Below, piece by piece: positions 5,402 to 9,945 of a stretch of DNA of 9,945 nt. The position numbers were made by a program, and so were the translations under genes. Under the pieces are notes generated by a model. That model was not told the origin of the DNA. It made no database searches and saw only the letters and a program-made list of their open reading frames with translations. The DNA comes from Ruminococcaceae bacterium UBA5423 (lineage in GTDB: Bacteria; Bacillota; Clostridia; Oscillospirales; Acutalibacteraceae), in contig DHNF01000016.1 of NCBI GenBank assembly GCA_002409375.1, positions 1 through 9,945 on the forward strand, given 5' to 3'. Within the stretch, counting starts at the first letter, position 1; each line of letters opens with the position of its first letter.

Positions 5402-6718
5402 TTATTGAAACAATGTCAGCAAAACTCCGGCAGCCACAGCCGAACCAATAACACCCGCAACATTCGGGCCCATTGCGTGCATCAGCAAAAAGTTGCCCGG
5501 GTTTTCTTGTTGACCAACCTTTTGTGCTACCCTTGCAGCCATAGGAACCGCTGACACACCAGCCGAGCCGATAAGGGGGTTTACCTTGCCCCCCGTAAAG
5601 AAATACATAAGCTTTCCAAACAGCACACCGCCCGCCGTTCCTACCGAAAATGCTATAAGCCCAAGTATAATTATCAAAATGGTTTTGGGCTGCAAGAAAG
5701 TTGCTGCATTTGCCGTTGCTCCCACGGTTACGCCTAAGAAGATTGTTATAATATTCATCAGTTCATTCTGAGCAGTTTTGGAAATACGCTCTACCACACC
5801 GCTTTCGCGGAACAGATTACCGAGCATCAACATACCTACCAAAGGTGCTGCGCTTGGCAAAAGCAATACAACAATTAAAGTGACAAATATAGGAAACAAA
5901 ATCTTTTCAGTTTTGGATACCGGACGAAGCTGCTGCATAACCACCGAGCGTTCTTTTTTGGTTGTCAAGGCGCGCATAATAGGTGGCTGAATAATCGGAA
6001 CAAGCGCCATATATGAATAAGCGGCAACTGCAATTGCGCCAAGCAAATGTGGTGCAAGCTTTGATGTAAGCCAAATGGCAGTTGGTCCGTCGGCACCTCC
6101 GATTATTGCAATCGAGGCTGCTTCTTGTGATGTAAATGTAATATCTGGAATGCCTGTAAGTCCCAATGCCGACGCACCGAAAAATGTTGCGAATATTCCA
6201 AGCTGAGCCGCCGCACCCAACAAAAAGCTTTTGGGGTTTGCAATCAGCGGCCCAAAATCGGTCATTGCGCCAATACCCAAAAAGATTAGCGGAGGATATA
6301 CGCCGAATTTAACACCCTGGTACAAATACCACATCAGTCCGCCGGTTTCAAAATGCTGCCAGTAAAACTGGCCGTTCATTTCAAACACGGGATATGATTG
6401 TTCAAAAATACCCTTAAGATAATTAGCATACTCCTGATCGGTCAGCGGCACCAGCGTGTTAAACTGCGATTTCATTACTTCACCCAAAGGCAGGTTAACT
6501 AACAGCATACCAAATGCAATGGGCAGCAAAAGCAAAGGTTCAAATTGCTTTTTTATTGCTAAGTAAAGCAATATACAGGCAATCGCAATCATAATAAGAT
6601 TTCCGATACCGCCCGAGGCTATGCGTTCCCAGAGATTGCCCCCTGTTCCCAGCGTAAATAACCTTACAAAACCAGATTCATTCCAAATATCGGCAACAGC
6701 CTGTAATAGTGAATTCAT
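5402..6718 (-). CDS. oadB: sodium ion-translocating decarboxylase beta subunit
   Basis: A 438-residue polytopic membrane protein of the OadB/GcdB/MmdB family, which decarboxylates carboxybiotin on its carrier and pumps Na+ out of the cell. The signature IGGADGPTAI (206-215) contains D210, matching the essential Asp203 of the Klebsiella enzyme. The segment from N380 to R396 (NPLIGSAGVSAVPMAAR) keeps the equivalents of Asn373, Gly377, Ser382 and Arg389 (here N380, G384, S389, R396). HAMGPNVAGVIGSAVAAG near the end (414-431) is also typical. Length fits the family (about 430). ATG 6718 has AAAGGA 8 bases upstream. It follows oadG by 53 bases on the same strand and is closed by an intrinsic terminator. 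The symbol is by family: which acid is decarboxylated (oxaloacetate, methylmalonyl-CoA, glutaconyl-CoA or malonate) cannot be told from beta. Confidence 0.95.
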   Translation of the reverse strand: MNSLLQAVADIWNESGFVRLFTLGTGGNLWERIASGGIGNLIMIAIACILLYLAIKKQFEPLLLLPIAFGMLLVNLPLGEVMKSQFNTLVPLTDQEYANYLKGIFEQSYPVFEMNGQFYWQHFETGGLMWYLYQGVKFGVYPPLIFLGIGAMTDFGPLIANPKSFLLGAAAQLGIFATFFGASALGLTGIPDITFTSQEAASIAIIGGADGPTAIWLTSKLAPHLLGAIAVAAYSYMALVPIIQPPIMRALTTKKERSVVMQQLRPVSKTEKILFPIFVTLIVVLLLPSAAPLVGMLMLGNLFRESGVVERISKTAQNELMNIITIFLGVTVGATANAATFLQPKTILIIILGLIAFSVGTAGGVLFGKLMYFFTGGKVNPLIGSAGVSAVPMAARVAQKVGQQENPGNFLLMHAMGPNVAGVIGSAVAAGVLLTLFQ

Positions 6719-6771
6719 TAACTCAATCCTTTCGAGGGGTTCAGAATATTAGTATAAAAGTCCGACAGCAA

Positions 6772-7179
6772 TCAAAATGGCCGTGTGCTCTCTGTAATGC
6801 CCGCAGCTGCCCATACCGGACGGTTAGCAACCCGACGGACACGGCGAACTGTATAACGCTTGCCATCATTTGACATTGCCGCCACGGCAGCAGATATGAC
6901 AGCCACCACCTCATCACTAACTCCTGTTTCAGCAACAGGCATTTGCGGAATAATAGCCGGTTTTGGCGCTATACTTTCATCGTCAGCTTGCTCGTTGTGT
7001 ACTACAGATTTTTTTTGCCCTCGCTGCATAAATTTGCCGAACAGCCAAAAAATTGCGGTAAGTAAAATCAACGAGGCAAAAACAACTGTCAAACCTATTA
7101 CAATAACAAAAAGCGCGTCCAATATCACATCTGACGCATTGGCGGACGCTAAAGTCGAAACAAACTTAAATTCTCCCAT
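6772..7179 (-). CDS. oadG: sodium pump decarboxylase gamma subunit (OadG family)
   Basis: A 135-residue protein with a short N-terminus outside the membrane, one membrane helix (about 21-46, VILDALFVIVIGLTVVF...), a variable Ala/Pro-containing linker (55-88), and the conserved cytoplasmic end VVAVISAAVAAM...YTVRRVRRV...WAAAGITESTRPF (91-135) seen in OAD_gamma proteins. The gamma subunit anchors the alpha/biotin part to the beta subunit. I placed the start at ATG 7179 because GGAAGG lies 7 bases upstream; an in-frame ATG at 7194 would add five residues but has no ribosome binding site. It is the first gene of a two-gene unit with oadB, 61 bases downstream of the predicted transcription start. 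No biotin-carrier gene is interposed, unlike many clostridial clusters. Confidence 0.88.
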   Translation of the reverse strand: MGEFKFVSTLASANASDVILDALFVIVIGLTVVFASLILLTAIFWLFGKFMQRGQKKSVVHNEQADDESIAPKPAIIPQMPVAETGVSDEVVAVISAAVAAMSNDGKRYTVRRVRRVANRPVWAAAGITESTRPF

Positions 7180-7246
7180 TTTCATACCTTCCATACCAAA
7201 ATTCGTGTCAAAAGCCCAAATTGACCCATTTTAAATTAATGTGTTC

Positions 7247-7275
7247 ATTATACATCAACAGCCATTTTTTTTCAA
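7247..7275 (-). promoter_or_regulatory. promoter of oadG-oadB
   Basis: On the minus strand TTGAAA (7275-7270), a 17-base spacer, then TATAAT (7252-7247). This is close to a perfect sigma-A promoter, so expression should be strong unless repressed. The start point would be near 7240. It is flanked by an 11-base inverted repeat (7230-7240 and 7298-7308). Confidence 0.8.
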
Positions 7276-7321
7276 TTGTAAAAACAAAAAAATGTATATT
7301 AATTTAAATTTCTATCAAGCG

Positions 7322-7350
7322 TTGAAATTATGCAGTATTATGTGTATAAT
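7322..7350 (+). promoter_or_regulatory. promoter of the DUF6106-like gene
   Basis: TTGAAA (7322-7327), a 17-base spacer, then TATAAT (7345-7350). The boxes are identical to those of the divergent oadG promoter about 50 bases away. Transcription would start near 7357 and give a leader of about 50 bases. Confidence 0.8.
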
Positions 7351-7405
7351 AATTGTATTGTCCACATTATGGATATTATTTTGCAAATTTAAAGGAGTGC
7401 TTATT

Positions 7406-7930
7406 ATGGATACGTTTGTGGAACAAATAGTGGCAAAGAAAAAAGGTGTTAAGGAGTATGCCATCATTTTCGGTTCCATAACGGCCGCATTGATTATAAT
7501 AACTATTTTCTTGCCATATATACTTGCATTTGCTCCATTGTCACTGCTTATAGTTGCAGGTATGGGATATGGTATCTGGTGGCTTTTGACATCCTTAAAC
7601 CTTGAATATGAATACAGCGTTACCAACGGGGAAATAGATATTGACCAAATTATTGCGCGGCGCAAGCGTAAACGAGTTGTGTCGGTTGCCGGATCAAAAA
7701 TTGAAGTGCTGGAACCGTATAATGCACCGGAATATGCTGTGCGTAAATTTGACCGTCGTCTTATTGCGGCTCCCTCTGCCGTTGAGAATGATTTATGGTG
7801 TTTCACCTATCACAGCAAAAAAAACGGCCATACATTAGTTGTGTTTCAGCCTGAAAAACGCGTGCTTGAAGCACTGAAATCAGGGCTGTCGGCCCTTGTA
7901 CTTCGCGAAACTAACAAAAAGATACAATAA
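7406..7930 (+). CDS. DUF6106-like membrane-anchored protein
   Basis: A 174-residue protein. The N-terminal MDTFVEQIVAKKKGVKEY is followed by two hydrophobic helices (about 18-36 and 43-62). A cytoplasmic-looking C-terminal half contains YEYSVTNGEIDIDQIIARRKRKRVVSV (68-94), reminiscent of membrane-proximal PH-like domains, and ends near VVFQPEKRVLEALK. The pattern matches what I know as DUF6106, a clostridial family without assigned function; the name is from memory. ATG 7406 is chosen because AAAGGAG lies 8 bases upstream and the promoter at 7322-7350 would exclude longer in-frame starts reaching back to 7241. All nine arginines use CGN codons, in contrast to the genes at the right end. It is transcribed away from oadG and appears to be monocistronic. 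Confidence 0.85.
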   Translation: MDTFVEQIVAKKKGVKEYAIIFGSITAALIIITIFLPYILAFAPLSLLIVAGMGYGIWWLLTSLNLEYEYSVTNGEIDIDQIIARRKRKRVVSVAGSKIEVLEPYNAPEYAVRKFDRRLIAAPSAVENDLWCFTYHSKKNGHTLVVFQPEKRVLEALKSGLSALVLRETNKKIQ

Positions 7931-7947
7931 TTATTATTGCAACAAGC

Positions 7948-7975
7948 GGGTGGGCATTATGTCCTCCCCTTTTTT
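7948..7975 (+). terminator. probable terminator of the DUF6106-like gene
   Basis: GGGTGG (7948-7953) and CCTCCC (7963-7968) form a six-position stem with one central T-T mismatch around a 9-base loop, followed by six T (7970-7975). The stem is imperfect. An alternative pairing of CCCCTTTTTT with AAAAATGGGG just downstream could also form, so the exact structure is uncertain. Confidence 0.5.
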
Positions 7976-8069
7976 AAAAATGGGGGTATTTAGGTTGAAA
8001 AAAATTATGAAAGGTGGGACGCGGGCATAAATTTGCTTCTTTCATGTGCGTTTTGTGCGCGGCATGGGT

Positions 8070-8089
8070 GGAGCACCATGCTCCTTTTT
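8070..8089 (+). promoter_or_regulatory. terminator-like hairpin over the nnr start
   Basis: GGAGCA (8070-8075) pairs exactly with TGCTCC (8079-8084) around a 3-base loop and is followed by five T. The hairpin covers both the GGAG that would serve ATG 8078 and that ATG itself, so it could either terminate incoming transcription or mask translation initiation. The stem is short, so it may be chance. Confidence 0.35.
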
Positions 8090-9613
8090 ATGTTAATAAT
8101 ATCCACAGCCCAAATGAGAGAAATAGAGCAAAAAGCTATTCAAAGCGGCATGGATGAGCTACGGCTTATGGAAAATGCATGCAGTGCTGCTGCAAGGCTT
8201 ATTCGGTCAAAGTATGATGTTGCAGCCAAGCCAATTGTGTTGCTATGCGGCAAAGGCAATAATGGCGGTGATGGGATTGCAGTTGCTAGAAACTTATATC
8301 ATCTAGGTTATCAGGTGGATATTTTACTTCTAGGGGAGGAGAAAAATTGTTCAAAAGAAACCAAAGTACAACTTAATATTGCTAAAAAAATTGGACTGAA
8401 TATTTTTAACCAACTTGAACTGAGTGAATATAATATAATTATAGATGCATTATTTGGCATAGGATTGAAGGGATCAATCTTAGGTGAACATGCATCTGTG
8501 ATTCATCAGATCAATCAATTATCAAGTAGAGTGTATTCTATTGATATTCCATCTGGAATAAATGCAGATAATGGAAAAGTCCTAAATACAGCAATAAAAG
8601 CAGATGAAACCATTACTTTTGGTTTATTAAAATTAGGTCATCTATTATATCCAGGCTCTGAGTATGCAGGCATAGTAACAGTAAGCGATATTGGGTTTTC
8701 CAAAGAAGCTTATATGCAAGTGCAGCCAGAGCATTTTATCTATGAATCAGAAGATTTATTACAATTACCAGCCAGAAAGGCATATTCTAATAAAGGGACT
8801 TATGGAAAAGTATTAGTGATAGCAGGCTCTAAGGATATATTCGGAGCCCCAGTCTTATCTGCAAAGGCAGCATATAAGTCTGGAGCAGGAATTGTGAAAA
8901 TAATAACCTCAATTCATTGTAAAGAAGCAATTCAGACGCTCCTTCCAGAAGCACTTTTATTTACTTATGATGAAAACCAATTTAATGATAAATTAATGGA
9001 TACCATTATAAGTGAAATAAAACAAGCAGATTCTATCGTAATTGGACCTGGCATTGGTGTTTCTAATATAGCAAAACAATTATTGCAATTAGTTCTAAAA
9101 TATTCTAAGGTTCCTACAGTGATTGATGCGGATGGGATTAATCTTATTGCAAAGGAAGAGGAATTTAGTAAATTAAGAGAAAAAGGTGACTTTGGCACAA
9201 GATTAAATCTGCCAGCACATTTTATTCTAACTCCACATTTAAAAGAGATGTCAAGACTTATAGAACTTCCTGTTGTGGAAATTGTAGATAATCTTCTTAA
9301 AGTGGCAACCTATGCTACAAAAGAGAATGATTATACTTTGGTATTAAAAGATGCAAGAACGCTAGTAACCAGCCATGGGCAGATTTATATTAATACATCT
9401 GGGAATAATGGTATGGCTACAGGGGGCAGTGGTGATGTTTTATCTGGAGTGATTGGAGGCCTTTTAGCACAAGGGATGACAACATATAAAGGGGCGGCTC
9501 TTGGAGTATATCTCCATGGGTTAGCTGGTGATTATGCAATGAAAGAAAAAGGTATTTACTCTCTAATGGCAAGTGATATAATAGAAGCATTATCATCTGT
9601 TATAAGAGATTAG
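8078..9613 (+). CDS. nnr: bifunctional NAD(P)HX epimerase / dehydratase
   Basis: Repairs hydrated NADH/NADPH: the N-terminal YjeF_N domain epimerises R- and S-NAD(P)HX and the C-terminal ribokinase-like domain dehydrates the S form using ADP. From ATG 8078 the protein has 511 residues. Epimerase motifs are GKGNNGGDG (58-66), DALFGIGLKG (123-132) and SIDIPSG (154-160). Dehydratase motifs are AGS...GA (249-257), GPGIG (323-327), DADG (350-353), TPH (385-387) and GNNGMATGGSGDVLSG (442-457) with the catalytic D453. ATG 8078 has GGAG only 4 bases upstream; ATG 8090 (MLIISTAQMREIE) fits the family N-terminus better but lacks a nearby ribosome binding site. The stop overlaps the alr Shine-Dalgarno. 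Base composition and arginine codons change sharply after about 8290, so the N-terminal end may have a different origin from the rest. Confidence 0.93.
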   Translation: MLLFMLIISTAQMREIEQKAIQSGMDELRLMENACSAAARLIRSKYDVAAKPIVLLCGKGNNGGDGIAVARNLYHLGYQVDILLLGEEKNCSKETKVQLNIAKKIGLNIFNQLELSEYNIIIDALFGIGLKGSILGEHASVIHQINQLSSRVYSIDIPSGINADNGKVLNTAIKADETITFGLLKLGHLLYPGSEYAGIVTVSDIGFSKEAYMQVQPEHFIYESEDLLQLPARKAYSNKGTYGKVLVIAGSKDIFGAPVLSAKAAYKSGAGIVKIITSIHCKEAIQTLLPEALLFTYDENQFNDKLMDTIISEIKQADSIVIGPGIGVSNIAKQLLQLVLKYSKVPTVIDADGINLIAKEEEFSKLREKGDFGTRLNLPAHFILTPHLKEMSRLIELPVVEIVDNLLKVATYATKENDYTLVLKDARTLVTSHGQIYINTSGNNGMATGGSGDVLSGVIGGLLAQGMTTYKGAALGVYLHGLAGDYAMKEKGIYSLMASDIIEALSSVIRD

Positions 9614-9623
9614 GAGGCATAGT

Positions 9624-9945
9624 ATGAAAGAGTACTATAGAGTAAAGGCTTTAATAAACTTAGAGGCAATTTATAAAAATATCGAGAATGTTAAAAGGAT
9701 TCTTCATGATAAAACAAAGATTATGGCTGTTTTAAAAGCAGATGGGTACGGGCATGGAGCAATTCCTATTGCCAAAACCCTTGATTCATTAGTAGATTAT
9801 TATGGAGTCGCAATTATTGAGGAAGGAATCGAGCTTAGAAGAGTAGGTATTACAAAACCAATTTTAGTACTTGGATTTACTCCCAAAGAGCATTATAAGA
9901 AAATCGTAGAATATGATATTATACAGACAATATATCAATATGATA
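9624..9945 (+). CDS. alr: alanine racemase, N-terminal part (runs off the window)
   Basis: Supplies D-alanine for peptidoglycan by interconverting L- and D-alanine with PLP. The open frame starts at ATG 9624 and continues to the last base without a stop, giving 107 codons of an expected 370-390. The translation begins MKEYYRVKALINLEAIYKNIENVK and contains the PLP-attachment motif KIMAVLKADGYGHGA (32-46), with K38 as the Schiff-base lysine. AIIEEGIELRR (about 63-73) and ILVLGFTP are also typical of the family. AGGAGG (9612-9617) lies 6 bases upstream and overlaps the nnr stop codon, so nnr and alr are very likely co-transcribed and coupled. Arginines in this part are AGA or AGG, like the later part of nnr and unlike the genes to the left. 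Confidence 0.95.
   Translation, partial: MKEYYRVKALINLEAIYKNIENVKRILHDKTKIMAVLKADGYGHGAIPIAKTLDSLVDYYGVAIIEEGIELRRVGITKPILVLGFTPKEHYKKIVEYDIIQTIYQYD

Noticed and set aside
7241..7405. In-frame extension of the DUF6106-like protein by 55 residues
   Set aside because: It would start upstream of the consensus promoter at 7322-7350, has no Shine-Dalgarno, and the internal ATG at 7406 has AAAGGAG at ideal spacing.
8007..8030. Seven-codon ORF (MKGGTRA) upstream of nnr as a leader peptide
   Set aside because: Too short to judge, no regulatory codon pattern and no clear ribosome binding site.
8033..8077. TTG start of nnr at 8033
   Set aside because: No Shine-Dalgarno, and the added residues (LLSCAFCARHGW) do not belong to the family's N-terminus.

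Overview
The window reads as a chromosomal segment from an anaerobic low-to-mid-GC Firmicute, most likely a gut-type member of the class Clostridia. The reasons are strong AGGAGG-like ribosome binding sites, TTG starts, consensus sigma-A promoters, a PcrA with a clostridial-style insertion in domain 1A, a sodium-pump decarboxylase beta/gamma pair, a DUF6106-like protein, and an nnr-alr pair in the order usual for Firmicutes. No mobile element, CRISPR array, origin or rRNA gene was seen. Lineage is inferred from protein style and not proven.

Layout. A tRNA-Leu(TAA) with its own promoter and intrinsic terminator lies on the + strand at the left end (about 32-224). Positions 261-7179 are then almost entirely minus strand. 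Reading in the direction of transcription (right to left), an oadG-oadB pair (7179 down to 5402) runs from a consensus promoter and ends in a clear intrinsic terminator. Next are the DNA helicase pcrA (5314-2864), a 275-residue protein with 21 cysteines and unknown function (2745-1918) closed by a strong hairpin, a four-helix small membrane protein (1768-1379), a doubtful 81-codon ORF (1357-1112), an aromatic-acid-exporter/FUSC-type membrane protein (872-393), and a possible 33-residue membrane microprotein (362-261). The right part is on the + strand: a DUF6106-like membrane protein (7406-7930) transcribed divergently from oadG, then the NAD(P)HX repair enzyme nnr (about 8078-9613) and the first third of alanine racemase alr, which runs off the window.

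How the genes relate. OadG and OadB would form the membrane part of a Na+ pump driven by decarboxylation of a carboxybiotin carrier, but neither the carboxyltransferase nor the biotin carrier is present here. nnr and alr form a translationally tight pair, with the alr ribosome binding site overlapping the nnr stop codon. The remaining genes look like independent housekeeping or lineage-specific units.

The observations most worth checking are: an abrupt fall in GC content and switch in arginine codon use inside nnr, just after its GKGNNGGDG motif (a mosaic gene or an assembly junction); the conserved-looking Cys-rich protein of unknown function, whose leader can pair with its own Shine-Dalgarno; and a perfect 8+8 palindrome lying over a consensus promoter for the exporter gene. 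I see no clear evidence of a complete new multi-gene system.
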